A stretch of 64,000 nt of DNA, from assembly GCA_019634925.1 (NCBI GenBank), contig JAHCAL010000004.1, positions 310,001 to 374,000 on the forward strand, written 5' to 3'. This stretch comes from Pseudomonadales bacterium (GTDB lineage Bacteria > Pseudomonadota > Gammaproteobacteria > Pseudomonadales > Azotimanducaceae). The notes beneath the pieces are model-generated. The model was not told where the DNA came from. It saw only the letters and a list, made by a program, of their open reading frames with translations, and did not search any database. Positions 43,989-55,861 of the stretch are shown here, one piece after another. The position numbers and the translations under genes were made by a program. Position 1 is the first letter of the stretch, and every line of letters starts with the position of its first letter.

Positions 43989-44954
43989 CTACCCGCCGAA
44001 CAGGATCCACTGGTAGCCGACGAACGCGAGCAGCAGCAGGCCGCCCTCGAGCCGGTTGATCCGGCCGACCCCGCGAAACCCGTACGCCATGCCGAACAGC
44101 AGCAGGGTGAGCAGCACCATGATCGGTATGTCGCGGGTCAGCACTTCGGGCGGAAAGGCGCCCGGAGCGATGATCCCCGGCAACCCGAGCACGGCGAGCG
44201 TGTTGAAGGTATTGGAACCGACGATGTTGCCGACCGCGAGATCGTCCTCCTTCTTGAACGCCGCCATGATCGACGCGGCGAGTTCCGGCAGGCTGGTGCC
44301 CACCGCCACGATGGTCAGGCCGATGATCAGATCGCTGACACCCAGCATCTGGGCCAGGTCCACCGCGGCCCATACCAGGAGCCGCGAGCTCGCGAGCAGC
44401 ACCACGAGGCCGATGACGAGCCACATGACCGCAGCGCCGTTGCTGACCGGGCGCGGCAGCTCGGCCGTGAACTCCGCAACCAGCGCGTCGCTCGGATCGC
44501 CGCGCCCACGGACCGCAACCTGCACCATCCAGTACAGCATGATCGCGAAGGCGACCAGCAGGAGAACGCCGTCCAGCCGATCGATCCGGCCGTTGCTGAG
44601 CAGCACCCAGCCGGCGAGTACCGCCGAGAGCAGGATGGGCAGCTCGCGCTTCAGTACCATCGAGTGCACCTCGATCGGCCGGATCAGCGCAGCCGCGCCG
44701 AGGATCAGCGCGATGTTGGTGATGTTGGAGCCGATGGCATTGCCGATCGCGAGACCGGGATTGCCCTGCCAGGCGGCAATCCCGGATACCATCAGCTCCG
44801 GCGCCGACGTGCCGAACCCGACGATGATGACGCCGATCAGCAGGGGCGAGACGCGCAGATTGCGTGCCAGCGCCGAGGCGCCAAAGATGAATCGTTCCGC
44901 GGAGAAGATCAGGATCACGAGGCCGGCGAACAGGTACCCGAGCGACATCAGCAC
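43989..44954 (-). CDS. Calcium/sodium antiporter (CaCA family, YrbG-like)
   Basis: A 321-residue inner-membrane exchanger with about 10 helices and two inverted CaCA repeats: VGFGTSAPELMVS with GNAIGSNITNIA in the first, and VAVGTSLPELAASI with GNIVGSNTFNTL in the second. It exchanges Ca2+ for Na+ or H+. GTG 44954 is preferred because GAGGA sits 8 bp upstream; ATG 44948 (MSLGYLF) is two codons later. It is divergent from gap. Confidence 0.92.
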   Translation of the reverse strand: MLMSLGYLFAGLVILIFSAERFIFGASALARNLRVSPLLIGVIIVGFGTSAPELMVSGIAAWQGNPGLAIGNAIGSNITNIALILGAAALIRPIEVHSMVLKRELPILLSAVLAGWVLLSNGRIDRLDGVLLLVAFAIMLYWMVQVAVRGRGDPSDALVAEFTAELPRPVSNGAAVMWLVIGLVVLLASSRLLVWAAVDLAQMLGVSDLIIGLTIVAVGTSLPELAASIMAAFKKEDDLAVGNIVGSNTFNTLAVLGLPGIIAPGAFPPEVLTRDIPIMVLLTLLLFGMAYGFRGVGRINRLEGGLLLLAFVGYQWILFGG

Positions 44955-45062
44955 GTGGGACTTCCTCGACTGCTTGCGGTCAAAATCGCGGGCCTTGCAG
45001 CTCGCCGCGGGCACCCCGGGCACCCGGCAGCGAGCAGCTTACCGGTTACAGGAGTCCATGCC

Positions 45063-46064
45063 ATGAAAAGAATTGCCATCAACGGTCTCGGACGCACGGG
45101 ACGGGTCATGCTGCGCCGGTTCCTGACCGGGGACGCGCCGTCGGGACTGGAACTGGTCGGGGTGAACGACATCGCCGATGCCGACGACATCGCCTACCTG
45201 ACCACCTACGACTCGGTTCACGGGCGGCTCCCGGAACCGGTGCGGGTCGAGGACGGCGCGCTGGTCTACGGCGGCCGCCGTGTCCCGGTGTTCGGCGAGT
45301 CCGCGCCCGAGCAGCTGCCATGGGCACGGCTCGGCGTGGACGTCGTGATCGAAGCCACCGGCGCGTTCACCGCCCGTGCGGCTGCCGCACGCCACCTGGC
45401 TGCCGGCGCCCGGCGGGTGCTGGTCGGCGCCCCCAGTCCGGACGCCGACGTCACCCTGGTGCTCGGTGTGAACCCCGGTGATTTCGACGCGGACGCACAC
45501 CAGGTCGTGTCCAACGCGTCCTGCACCACCAATTCGCTCGCGCCGGTACTAATGGTCCTGAACCGGTCGTTCGGGCTCGAGGAGGTGGTCGCCACCACGG
45601 TCCATGCCTATACCGCGTCGCAGGGGATCGTGGACAAGCCGGCGAAGAAAAAGCACCGCGGGCGGGCTGCCGCGGTGTCCATGATTCCCACCAGTACGGG
45701 CGCGGACGCGGCCACGGTCCAGGTGCTGCCGCAGCTCGCCGGGAAGCTGCGCGCGATCGCGATCCGGGTCCCGGTGCCCAACGGTTCGCTCACCGACATC
45801 AGCGCGCGCCTGACGCTCCCCGCGGATCCGGACGCGATCAATTCAGCGCTGGCCGCCGCGGCAGGCGGCGAGCTCAGCAGCATTCTCGGCTACACGGAGG
45901 AAGAACTGGTCTCGGTGGACATCATCGGCCGCCGCGAATCCGGCATCGTGCACGCGCGCTCGACCGCGAGCACGGGACGGCTGTGCAAGGTCCTGGTCTG
46001 GTACGACAACGAGACCGGCTACGCCGCGCGCTGCCTGGACATGATCGCGACGCTTCCCCTGTAA
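45063..46064 (+). CDS. gap: Glyceraldehyde-3-phosphate dehydrogenase, type I
   Basis: A 333-residue NAD(P)-binding GAPDH. It has NGLGRTGR at 7-14, VNDIADADDIAYLTTYDSVHG, the catalytic Cys154 in SNASCTTN, His in TTVHAYT, and WYDNETGYA near the C-terminus. It converts glyceraldehyde-3-phosphate to 1,3-bisphosphoglycerate, or the reverse. ATG 45063 is used, with AGGAG 8 bp upstream; an out-of-frame ATG 5 bp earlier opens only a two-codon ORF. Other glycolytic genes are not adjacent. Confidence 0.96.
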   Translation: MKRIAINGLGRTGRVMLRRFLTGDAPSGLELVGVNDIADADDIAYLTTYDSVHGRLPEPVRVEDGALVYGGRRVPVFGESAPEQLPWARLGVDVVIEATGAFTARAAAARHLAAGARRVLVGAPSPDADVTLVLGVNPGDFDADAHQVVSNASCTTNSLAPVLMVLNRSFGLEEVVATTVHAYTASQGIVDKPAKKKHRGRAAAVSMIPTSTGADAATVQVLPQLAGKLRAIAIRVPVPNGSLTDISARLTLPADPDAINSALAAAAGGELSSILGYTEEELVSVDIIGRRESGIVHARSTASTGRLCKVLVWYDNETGYAARCLDMIATLPL

Positions 46065-46082
46065 GCGGCGGCAACGCACCGG

Positions 46083-47207
46083 TCAGCGTTTGCGCACCAC
46101 CAGGCTGCCGATCGAGTAACCGGCGCCGAACGAGCAGATCACGCCGTGGTCGCCCGCCACTAGGTCCTCGTGATGCAGGCAGAACGCGATGATCGATCCG
46201 GCCGACGCGGTGTTGGCGAATTCGTCCAGCACGATCGGCGCTTCGTCGGGCGAGGCATCGCGGCCGAGCAGGCGCCGCGTGATGAGCTGGTTCATGTTGA
46301 TGTTCGCCTGGTGCAGCCACCAGCGACGGATGTCGGGCACCGCGAGCCCGACCGCAGCCACCTGGGCTTCGAGGTGGTCGGCCGCCATCGGGCAGACCTC
46401 CTTGAACACGCGCCGCCCGTTCTGATGGAACAGGTTCTCCGGCCCGAACGGCTCGGTGTCCTCCGCATGGGCGACATAACCGAAGTTCGAGCGGATGTTG
46501 CTCGAGTACAGCGTCATCGCGCGGCTGCCGAGCACCGTGTAACCGTGCGGCGCGGTGCACGTCTCGGCGCGCTCGAGCACCATCGCGGTGGCGACGTCGC
46601 CGAAGATGAAATGGCTGTCGCGGTCGCAGTAGTTCACCTGCGGCGAAGTGAGCTCCGGATTGATGACCAGCACGCCGCGCGCGGAGCCGGCCTTCAGCGC
46701 ATCGCTCGCGCGCTGCAGCGCGAACGTCGCGGCCGAGCAGGCGACCAGCATGTCGAAGCCGAACCCGGCGATGCCGAGCGCGTGCTGCACCTCGATCGCG
46801 ATGGCCGGATAGGCGCGCTCGGTGTAGGCGCACGAGACGATGACCATGTCGATGTCGCTGGGTGACTTGTGCGCGTTCGCGAGCGCGATCCGGGCGGCGT
46901 TGAGCGCCATTTCGGCCTGGTGCGAAAGCGCGTCCTCGCCGCGGTGCGGTATCCGCGGCCGCATGCGCTCGACCTCGAGCGTACCGTCCTTGACATAGAT
47001 GTAGCGGCTGCGGATGCCCGAGGCCTTCTCGATGAACTCGGCGCTCGAATGCGGCTTGGCCTCGAGCGTCCCGGCCGCGATGGCAGCGGCGTGCTGCGCG
47101 TTGTACCGGTCGACCCACGCGTTGTAGCTGGCGACGAGTTCCTCGTTCGTGATCCGGTGTTCGGGGCGCCACAGACCGGCGCCGCTGATCACCACTGCTG
47201 CATCCAT
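46083..47207 (-). CDS. Beta-ketoacyl-ACP synthase III-like (FabH-like) thiolase-fold enzyme
   Basis: A 374-residue enzyme of the KAS III family with the Cys-His-Asn triad: Cys157 in MLVACSAATFALQRA, His in WWLHQANINMN, and Asn in EFANTASAGSI. A roughly 40-residue insert in the N-terminal region (YNAWVDRYNAQHAAAIAAG, SSAEFIEKASGIRSRY) distinguishes it from housekeeping FabH. It would condense an acyl-CoA or acyl-ACP with malonyl-ACP. ATG 47207 follows GGGGGAG. It lies downstream of folE2, 49 bp apart, and may be co-transcribed. Confidence 0.9.
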   Translation of the reverse strand: MDAAVVISGAGLWRPEHRITNEELVASYNAWVDRYNAQHAAAIAAGTLEAKPHSSAEFIEKASGIRSRYIYVKDGTLEVERMRPRIPHRGEDALSHQAEMALNAARIALANAHKSPSDIDMVIVSCAYTERAYPAIAIEVQHALGIAGFGFDMLVACSAATFALQRASDALKAGSARGVLVINPELTSPQVNYCDRDSHFIFGDVATAMVLERAETCTAPHGYTVLGSRAMTLYSSNIRSNFGYVAHAEDTEPFGPENLFHQNGRRVFKEVCPMAADHLEAQVAAVGLAVPDIRRWWLHQANINMNQLITRRLLGRDASPDEAPIVLDEFANTASAGSIIAFCLHHEDLVAGDHGVICSFGAGYSIGSLVVRKR

Positions 47208-47256
47208 GGATATGACTCCCCCGGGATCCGGATAGGCGAGGACGGCGGCCTGCCGC

Positions 47257-48219
47257 TCAGGGAATCGGCTGGTAGCCGTCCTTCACGCCCTTGGTGAACA
47301 CGCCCACCGCATCGTGGGCGTGCAGGCTCTCGTGATGCTCGATGCGCACCCAGAAGTCGTCCAGCCGCCGGTCGGCATCGAGCGCGTGCTTGAGCTTGCG
47401 GCCGGCGTCTTCGATGAACATCAGGTTCTGGCCGTTGAGGCGTGCGAATTCCTGTTCGTCCTCGCGTTTGACGGCGGTCTGCACCGGCGTCTTGAGGGTC
47501 GCCTCGATCTCGTCGATCAGCGCCGTGATGGGAAACTCCTCGAGGCCGTCGGCAATGCGCGCCAGGACCCAGGCATGGCTGCGCTGGCTGTGCGGTGTGG
47601 CGACGATCCCCTGGCTGGTGCCGAGCCAGGCCTTGACCTCGCTCGCGCGCACGTTGCCCGAGGCGCCGAAGTCTTCCTCGAACCGGTTCTGGATCAGCTG
47701 GCGCGCGAGCGCGGCCGATTGCGGGCAGGTGGACGAGTACTGCACGCCGAGGCGTACCTCGATCGCGATCTCGCCGCGGCTGAGCGTACCCTTGATCGAC
47801 ACGGGATACGCGTTCCAGCCGGAGTTGTCGCTTACCAGCGCCTTGCGGCGCAGGTAGTAGTCGAAGTCGAACTGGATGAAGACCTGGGTGCTGAGGTCGC
47901 GGTGGCTCTCTAGCACGCTCGCGAGCATCAGCTTGAGTCCGGCCGGCGACAGGGCGCGGGTCTCGGCGTGTTCGTCGAGGATCAGGTACAGGCGGGACAT
48001 GTGGATGCCCTTGGCCAGTTCGTCGGCCAGGTCCACGTAGATCTGCACACGGGTCTGGGCCTGCCGGCTCGCGCGTCCGTCGCGGATCAGGAGCGGCTGA
48101 TGAATACCGCTCATGCCGACCCAGTCGAGCGTCGCATGCGGCTGCTGGAGCCCCATGCTCGCGACGTCGGGCATCTCGTTCACGGCGACGAGTTCCGGTT
48201 TGTTCGTTCTGTTGGCCAT
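47257..48219 (-). CDS. folE2: GTP cyclohydrolase FolE2 (type IB)
   Basis: A 320-residue GTP cyclohydrolase IB, the first enzyme of folate/queuosine precursor synthesis, which unlike FolE can work without zinc. Family marks are VGMSGIHQPL, FIQFDFDYYLRRKALVSDNSG, and the metal-binding Cys165 in SSTCPQSAA, then AWVLARIADGLEEFP. The ATG 48219 has GGAG upstream; the frame back to 48417 overlaps the Trm112 gene. FolE2 is often zinc-regulated (Zur), but I see no clear Zur box upstream. Confidence 0.94.
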   Translation of the reverse strand: MANRTNKPELVAVNEMPDVASMGLQQPHATLDWVGMSGIHQPLLIRDGRASRQAQTRVQIYVDLADELAKGIHMSRLYLILDEHAETRALSPAGLKLMLASVLESHRDLSTQVFIQFDFDYYLRRKALVSDNSGWNAYPVSIKGTLSRGEIAIEVRLGVQYSSTCPQSAALARQLIQNRFEEDFGASGNVRASEVKAWLGTSQGIVATPHSQRSHAWVLARIADGLEEFPITALIDEIEATLKTPVQTAVKREDEQEFARLNGQNLMFIEDAGRKLKHALDADRRLDDFWVRIEHHESLHAHDAVGVFTKGVKDGYQPIP

Positions 48220-48308
48220 GCGCTGCTCCGCCTCCGACCCCGCCGACTGCCGCCGGGACCGGCCGGGCATTGTAGCGAAACGCCCCGCCACCCGCACAAG
48301 CCGCCCGA

Positions 48309-48506
48309 TCAGCCGCGCAGCGACTCGCGTTCCGTGTCGGTCAGCACGCGGGACTCCTCCTCCAGCATCACCGGAATGCCGTCCCGGATCGGATAGGCGA
48401 GCCCGCTGGCCCGGCACCAGAGTTCATCGGTCTCGCGGTGGTACACGAGCGACGCCTTCGTGACCGGGCAGACCAGGATCTCGAGCAGTTTCGCCTCGAT
48501 GGGCAT
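48309..48506 (-). CDS. Trm112 family protein (YcaR-like)
   Basis: A 65-residue protein of the Trm112/UPF0434 family. [20 protein letters not shown] contains one Cys of the usual zinc-binding pattern, [20 protein letters not shown] a second. Eukaryotic Trm112 activates methyltransferases; the bacterial role is unclear. ATG 48506 is the proper start; the open frame extends far upstream only as a shadow over purA. It lies between purA and folE2. Confidence 0.9.
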   Translation of the reverse strand: MPIEAKLLEILVCPVTKASLVYHRETDELWCRASGLAYPIRDGIPVMLEEESRVLTDTERESLRG

Positions 48507-48525
48507 GGTGACTCCTGCGCGACAG

Positions 48526-48542
48526 GCGAGCCAAAGGCTCGC
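48526..48542. repeat. Short palindromic repeat, copy 3 of 3
   Basis: GCGAGCC (48526-48532) and GGCTCGC (48536-48542) flank loop AAA. It sits just after the purA stop (48545, minus strand) and before the Trm112 start. Flanks GCGCGACAG and TCTC resemble copies 1 and 2. Confidence 0.75.
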
Positions 48543-48544
48543 TC

Positions 48545-51032
<2,488 letters not shown>

Positions 51033-51116
51033 GACGCGTTTCCTGAGGCGGGCGATTGGGCTCGTTGGAATTGGGGATCAGGGCGGCGCCTTGGCTGCGC
51101 GGCCGCGACCGGGCGC

Positions 51117-51983
51117 TCAGGAGCCCCGGTCGAGGTGCTTGAAGAAGTCGCTCTTGGGATCCAGCACCAGCATGTCGGACTTGTCCGTGAAGATGTTGGT
51201 GTACGCGTTGATCGAGCGATAGAACTGGTAGAACTCCGGATCCTTGTTGAACGCGTCCGCGTAGATGGCGGCGGCACGCGCATCGCCTTCGCCGCGGGTC
51301 TGCTCAGCCTGGCGATAGGCCTGCGCCTCGATGACCACGCGCTGCCGCTCGGCGTCGGCGCGGATCCCGAGCGCGAGCTCGCGGCCCGTCGCACGATACT
51401 GGCGCGCCTCGATCTGGCGCTCGGAGTTCATGCGTTCATACACCGATGCGGACACCTCCGTGGGCAGGTCGATCCGCTTCACGCGCACGTCCACCACTTC
51501 GATACCCGCCGCACGGTCCATGACGCGGTTGAGCTGGTCGCGCAGCTCGTCCATCAGCTGGTCGCGCTGGCCGGAGACCACTTCGTGCATGTCGCGGCTC
51601 GAAATCTGGTTGCGCAGGCCTTCGTTGACGCGCTCCTGCAGAATACGGTTGCCGATGCGTTCGTCGAAGCCGGTCGCTTCGTAGAAGCGCAGCACGTCCT
51701 TGATGCGCCACTTCGCGAACGAATCGACGATGAGCGGCTTCTTCTCGAGGGTGAAGTAGGTCTCGGTCTGCGCGTCGAGGGTCAGCACCCGCCCGTCGGC
51801 CTTTTTGATCGAATCGGCAATCGGCAGCTTGAAATGCAGGCCGGGCTTCACGTCGGCCTCCTGCACGGCACCGAACCGCAACAGGATCGCGCGTTCGGTC
51901 TGGTGCACCGTGTAGATGCTGTTGTTGGCCACCACGATCACCACGACGGCGAGGACGGCGAGTATGAGACTGCGCGTATTCAT
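51117..51983 (-). CDS. hflC: Protease modulator HflC
   Basis: A 288-residue SPFH/band 7 protein with an N-terminal membrane anchor (LILAVLAVVVIVVANNSIYTV). The band 7 core has ERAILLRFGAV, AKWRIKDVLRFYEATG and RVKRIDLPTEVSASVYERM, then a coiled coil. With HflK it forms the large periplasmic complex around FtsH. It follows hflK by 9 bp. Confidence 0.97.
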   Translation of the reverse strand: MNTRSLILAVLAVVVIVVANNSIYTVHQTERAILLRFGAVQEADVKPGLHFKLPIADSIKKADGRVLTLDAQTETYFTLEKKPLIVDSFAKWRIKDVLRFYEATGFDERIGNRILQERVNEGLRNQISSRDMHEVVSGQRDQLMDELRDQLNRVMDRAAGIEVVDVRVKRIDLPTEVSASVYERMNSERQIEARQYRATGRELALGIRADAERQRVVIEAQAYRQAEQTRGEGDARAAAIYADAFNKDPEFYQFYRSINAYTNIFTDKSDMLVLDPKSDFFKHLDRGS

Positions 51984-51992
51984 GTCGGTTAC

Positions 51993-53123
51993 CTATCGGC
52001 TTTCACGCGGGCGGGCGGCCGTCGCACGGTCGCTCAGTTCCCGCACGATCGTGTCGGCGATGCCACGGACCGCGTCCTGGCTCACCTGGTTGGAGGACGT
52101 GGTGTTTCCGCCGGCGAGCCGGTCGAGCGGCAGATAGAGAATGTTGTTGCCGCCCTCGACCGCGACCATCACCTTCGACGTGTTGCCGAGCACCATCTCC
52201 ATCGCGTCGATGTAGAGCCGGTCGCGGGTGACGTTCGGTGCCTGCCGGTATTCCACCAGAAGCTTGTTGAAGCGATCCGCTTCACCTTCCGCGCGCGCCA
52301 CCACCCGATCCCGATACGCGTTGGCCTCCTCGATGATCCGCTGGGCTTCACCACGCGCTTCCGGAATCACGCTCTCGGCATAGGCGTTGGATTCGTTGAT
52401 GAAACGCTGCTCGTCTTCCTTGGCCTTCTGCACGTCGTTGAACGCATCGGCGACCTGGGCCGGCGGGGCGCTGCGGTCGATGTTCACCTTGTCGAGCCGG
52501 ATACCGGCGCCATACGAGGCGAGGTAGGTCTGCAGGCGCTCCTGTACGCTGACCGCGATCGCCTCGCGGCCCGCAGTGATGACGTCGTTCATGAGCGAGC
52601 CGCCCACGACGTGGCGCAGTGCGCTCTCGGTCGCCTGGGTCACGCTTTCCTGCGGCGACCGGACGTTCACGAGAAACGCGACCGGATCGTCCACCACGTA
52701 CTGTACGGTGAGCGAGACGTCGACGATGTTCTCGTCCTGGGTGAGCATCAGCGCCTGGTGGCTGTGCGAATTGATGCGGGTGACGTTCACCCTTTCCACC
52801 ACGTCGATGATCGGCGGATTCCAGTGCAGGCCGGGCAGCACCACGTCGTCCTGCACGGCGCCGAAGCGGAACACCACACCGCGCTCGCCCTGGTCGACCT
52901 GGTACAGACCGAGGAAGAAGTAGGCCACCGCCGCGACTACGAGCAGGAGTCCGAACACTTTCGCGTTGAACGCCGAGCCACCGGAGCCGCCGCCGCGCCC
53001 GCCGCCGAAGATGCCGGCAAGTTGTGCCTGCAGCTTGCGGAACGCCTCGTCGAGGTCCGGTGGCCCCTGATCGCCGCGATTACCCCACGGATCCTTGCCG
53101 CCCCCGGGTTCGTTCCACGCCAT
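51993..53123 (-). CDS. hflK: FtsH protease activity modulator HflK
   Basis: A 376-residue SPFH protein. A Gly-rich cytoplasmic N-terminus (WNEPGGGKDPWG, then GGGRGGGSGGS) precedes the membrane helix LLLVVAAVAYFFLGLYQV. The band 7 domain (GERGVVFRFGAV, VTRINSHSH) follows. It is the partner of HflC in the FtsH-HflKC complex. Its ATG overlaps the hflX TAA by one base (TAATG). Confidence 0.97.
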   Translation of the reverse strand: MAWNEPGGGKDPWGNRGDQGPPDLDEAFRKLQAQLAGIFGGGRGGGSGGSAFNAKVFGLLLVVAAVAYFFLGLYQVDQGERGVVFRFGAVQDDVVLPGLHWNPPIIDVVERVNVTRINSHSHQALMLTQDENIVDVSLTVQYVVDDPVAFLVNVRSPQESVTQATESALRHVVGGSLMNDVITAGREAIAVSVQERLQTYLASYGAGIRLDKVNIDRSAPPAQVADAFNDVQKAKEDEQRFINESNAYAESVIPEARGEAQRIIEEANAYRDRVVARAEGEADRFNKLLVEYRQAPNVTRDRLYIDAMEMVLGNTSKVMVAVEGGNNILYLPLDRLAGGNTTSSNQVSQDAVRGIADTIVRELSDRATAARPRESR

Positions 53124-54457
53124 TAAACCTGCTCCATCTGATACGCGTCGCCTGGCAGACCCGAAAGTTTAGGGACGGGCTCCCCGACCTGCAATAAAAC
53201 CCGACCTGCGATACCCAACCGCGCAAGCACCGCGGGATCGGCACGGACCTTCAACGCAATGCTGCCGTCCTCGCGCACCTGCTCGTCCTCGACGGCACCG
53301 ATCCGGTAGAGCTGGGCCCGCAAACGGCCATCACCCGGGCCGAGCAGGACTTCCACGGCCGGCGCGATGCCGAGCCGGGTCGCGATTGCCTCGATCAGCT
53401 GATCGAGGCCCGCGCCGGTGCGGGCGCTAACGGCAATCGCGTCGGGGAAGCCGGCGAGCACGCCCGCCCCGCCGTCCGGCAGCGCATCGACTTTATTGAG
53501 TACCAGCAAAGTGGGAAGTTCCCGCGCGCCGATCTCCTCGAGCACCTGGTCGACCTGCTCCACGCGCAGGCGCGGATCCGCCTGGCTGGCATCCACCACG
53601 TGGAGCAGCAGGTCGGCATTGGCGACCTCTTCGAGGGTGGCCTTGAACGCGTTGACCAGTGCATGCGGGAGATGGCTGATGAATCCCACGGTGTCGGCGA
53701 GCACGACCTCACCGACGCCCGGGATGTCGAGCCGGCGCATCGTGGGATCCAACGTCGCGAACAGCTTGTCCTCGGCCAGCACCCCGGCGGTGGTCAGCGC
53801 ATTGAACAGCGTGGACTTGCCCGCATTCGTGTAACCGACCAGCGACAGCGTACGCACCTGGCCGCGCTCGCGCCGGCGGCGGCCCTGGCCGCGCCGCTGT
53901 CCGACCGCGGCGAGCCGTTTTTCCGTCATGCGGATACGCTCGTTCAGCATGCGCTGGTCGAGTTCGAGCTGGGTTTCGCCCGCACCGCGCAACCCGATCC
54001 CGCCTTTCTGCCGGTCGAGGTGCGTCCAGCCGCGCACGAGCCGTGTCTGTGCGTGCTGCAACTGCGCGAGTTCGACCTGCAGCTTGCCTTCGTAGGTGCG
54101 TGCACGATCCGCGAAGATGTGCAGGATCAGTTCGGTACGGGTGAGCACCCGGCAACCGAGGTGTTTCTCGAGATTGCGCTGCTGCGCCGGCGACAGGCCG
54201 TGATTGACGATCAGCAGGTCCGCTTCCGCGGCCGCCATCCGTTCGACGATCTCGGCGAGCTTGCCTTCGCCCACGAACCAGCGCGGGTGCGGCCTGGCCC
54301 GGCTCCCGGTGACCACGTCCACGACGTTGACCGCCGCCGAACGCGCCAGCTCGACGCATTCGTCGACGGCGTCGGGTTCGGCGGTGGCGGCTCGGTCCTT
54401 GATGTGCAGGTGCAGGACCACCGCGCGGCGGCCTGCTTCAGGTCGTTCGAAGAACAA
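53123..54457 (-). CDS. hflX: Ribosome-rescue GTPase HflX
   Basis: A 444-residue GTPase. The N-terminal HflX domain (SPAQQRNLEKHLGCRVLTRT) has a coiled linker with LRGAGETQLELDQR and a basic GQRRGQGRRRRERG segment. The G domain has G1 GYTNAGKST, G3 DTVGFI, and G4 NKVD. HflX splits stalled or heat-damaged ribosomes. The TTG start at 54457 has GGAG just upstream, and no ATG lies near. It follows hfq by 65 bp. Confidence 0.95.
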   Translation of the reverse strand: MFFERPEAGRRAVVLHLHIKDRAATAEPDAVDECVELARSAAVNVVDVVTGSRARPHPRWFVGEGKLAEIVERMAAAEADLLIVNHGLSPAQQRNLEKHLGCRVLTRTELILHIFADRARTYEGKLQVELAQLQHAQTRLVRGWTHLDRQKGGIGLRGAGETQLELDQRMLNERIRMTEKRLAAVGQRRGQGRRRRERGQVRTLSLVGYTNAGKSTLFNALTTAGVLAEDKLFATLDPTMRRLDIPGVGEVVLADTVGFISHLPHALVNAFKATLEEVANADLLLHVVDASQADPRLRVEQVDQVLEEIGARELPTLLVLNKVDALPDGGAGVLAGFPDAIAVSARTGAGLDQLIEAIATRLGIAPAVEVLLGPGDGRLRAQLYRIGAVEDEQVREDGSIALKVRADPAVLARLGIAGRVLLQVGEPVPKLSGLPGDAYQMEQV

Positions 54458-54522
54458 GGGATCTCCTGCGCGTGGCGCCTGTTACCGGCACGTACCGGCC
54501 GGGCGCATCCGCGCCGTACGCG

Positions 54523-54777
54523 CTATGTATGACCGGGATCCTCGTCGCCCGGCGTGCCCTGCGGCGCGAACTTCACGTTGCGCGCGGGAACGACGGTCGA
54601 GATCGCATGTTTGTAGACCATCTGGCTGACGGAATTACGCAGCAGCACGACGAACTGATCGAACGACTCGATCTGCCCCTGCAGCTTGATACCGTTGACG
54701 AGATAGATCGATACCGGGACGCGCTCCTTGCGCAGCGCGTTCAGATAAGGGTCTTGTAGCGAGTGCCCTTTCGACAT
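54523..54777 (-). CDS. hfq: RNA chaperone Hfq
   Basis: An 84-residue Sm-like protein. The Sm1 motif [20 protein letters not shown] and Sm2 motif with YKHAIS at 55-60 are intact; the tail after residue 70 is short and acidic. It forms a hexamer pairing small RNAs with mRNAs. ATG 54777 matches the family start [10 protein letters not shown]. Confidence 0.98.
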   Translation of the reverse strand: MSKGHSLQDPYLNALRKERVPVSIYLVNGIKLQGQIESFDQFVVLLRNSVSQMVYKHAISTVVPARNVKFAPQGTPGDEDPGHT

Positions 54778-54904
54778 GGCGGAATTCTCCAGCTGGCCCG
54801 ATCGGCGCCAGAATGCGCCGCGTGGCCGAGGGGCGCCGCCGGATGCTGAACCGAAGCAACGGCCAGCTGAAAAAGCGACACACGCGGCTAATATGGAGCC
54901 CGCA

Positions 54905-55861
54905 TCAGCAGAATTCAAGCTGGGGATCCGTGGCCAGCCGCCGTGCCAGCCGTTCCGGCGTGTCGGTCGCGGTCTCGACCCAACCCCAGCTGCGCAGCCA
55001 GGTGAGCTGCCGCCGGGCGAGCTGGCGCGTGGCTACGATACCCTGTTCGCGAAATTCCGAACTGCTGGTCTGGCCCTCGAGGTACCGCCAGGCCTGCCGG
55101 TAGCCGACCGCGCGCATACTGGGCAACCCGCCGTGCAGGTCACCGCGTGCGCGCAGCGCGATGACCTCGTCCAGGAAGCCGGCGGCGAGCATCGCATCGA
55201 AACGGGCCGCGATGCGCGCGTGCAGTGCGGCACGATCGTCCGGCACCAGCGCGACGACGCGCAAGGCAACGCCGAGCCGCTGCCCGACGTCCGTCCCGGC
55301 CTGCGCCGCCCACCACGCCGAGATCGGCCGCCCGGTCGCCCGCAGGACCTCCAGCGCACGCAGCAGGCGCTGCGGATTGTTCGGGTGGATGCCGGCGGCG
55401 GCCACCGGGTCCCGTTGCCCGAGTTCGTCATGCAGCGCCGCCAGGCCGCGCGCCTCCGCTTCGCGTTCGAGCGCGGCCCGGACCGTCGAATCGACGGTCG
55501 GCAGGCTCGCGAGGCCCTCGCGGAACGCGCGCAGGTAGAGCATGGTGCCGCCCACCAGGACCGGCAGCCTTCCCGCGTCGAGCGCGGCGCGCACCGCGGC
55601 ATCCGCGTCGGCCAGGAACTCCGCGACCGAATACGCCTCGGCAGGATCGCGGATGTCCACCAGCGCGTGCGGATGGCGCGCGAGTTCGGCCGCGCTCGGT
55701 TTGGCCGTGCCGATGTCCATCCCGCGATAGACCATCGCGGAATCCAGGCTGATCAATGCGACCGGACGCCGGTCGGCGAGCGCGAAGGCCGCCGCGGTCT
55801 TGCCGGCCGCGGTCGGCCCGACCAGGGCGAGCACCGGCGGCTGCCCGGTACGCCCGCTCAC
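54905..55861 (-). CDS. miaA: tRNA dimethylallyltransferase MiaA
   Basis: A 318-residue MiaA that adds dimethylallyl to A37 of tRNAs reading U-start codons. It has P-loop [42 protein letters not shown], and the C-terminal AVGYRQAW and [16 protein letters not shown] 55861 overlaps the mutL stop (GTGA); the upstream frame to 56026 is a shadow over mutL. The order mutL-miaA-hfq is the standard one. Confidence 0.97.
   Translation of the reverse strand: MSGRTGQPPVLALVGPTAAGKTAAAFALADRRPVALISLDSAMVYRGMDIGTAKPSAAELARHPHALVDIRDPAEAYSVAEFLADADAAVRAALDAGRLPVLVGGTMLYLRAFREGLASLPTVDSTVRAALEREAEARGLAALHDELGQRDPVAAAGIHPNNPQRLLRALEVLRATGRPISAWWAAQAGTDVGQRLGVALRVVALVPDDRAALHARIAARFDAMLAAGFLDEVIALRARGDLHGGLPSMRAVGYRQAWRYLEGQTSSSEFREQGIVATRQLARRQLTWLRSWGWVETATDTPERLARRLATDPQLEFC

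Noticed and set aside
24900-48308. Integrative element bounded by tRNA-Leu attachment repeats
   Set aside because: No integrase gene, and no second copy of the tRNA 3' end was found by eye near the far side of the island.
48220-48308. Zur box or riboswitch upstream of folE2
   Set aside because: No inverted AT-rich motif or conserved RNA structure is visible in this short GC-rich stretch.
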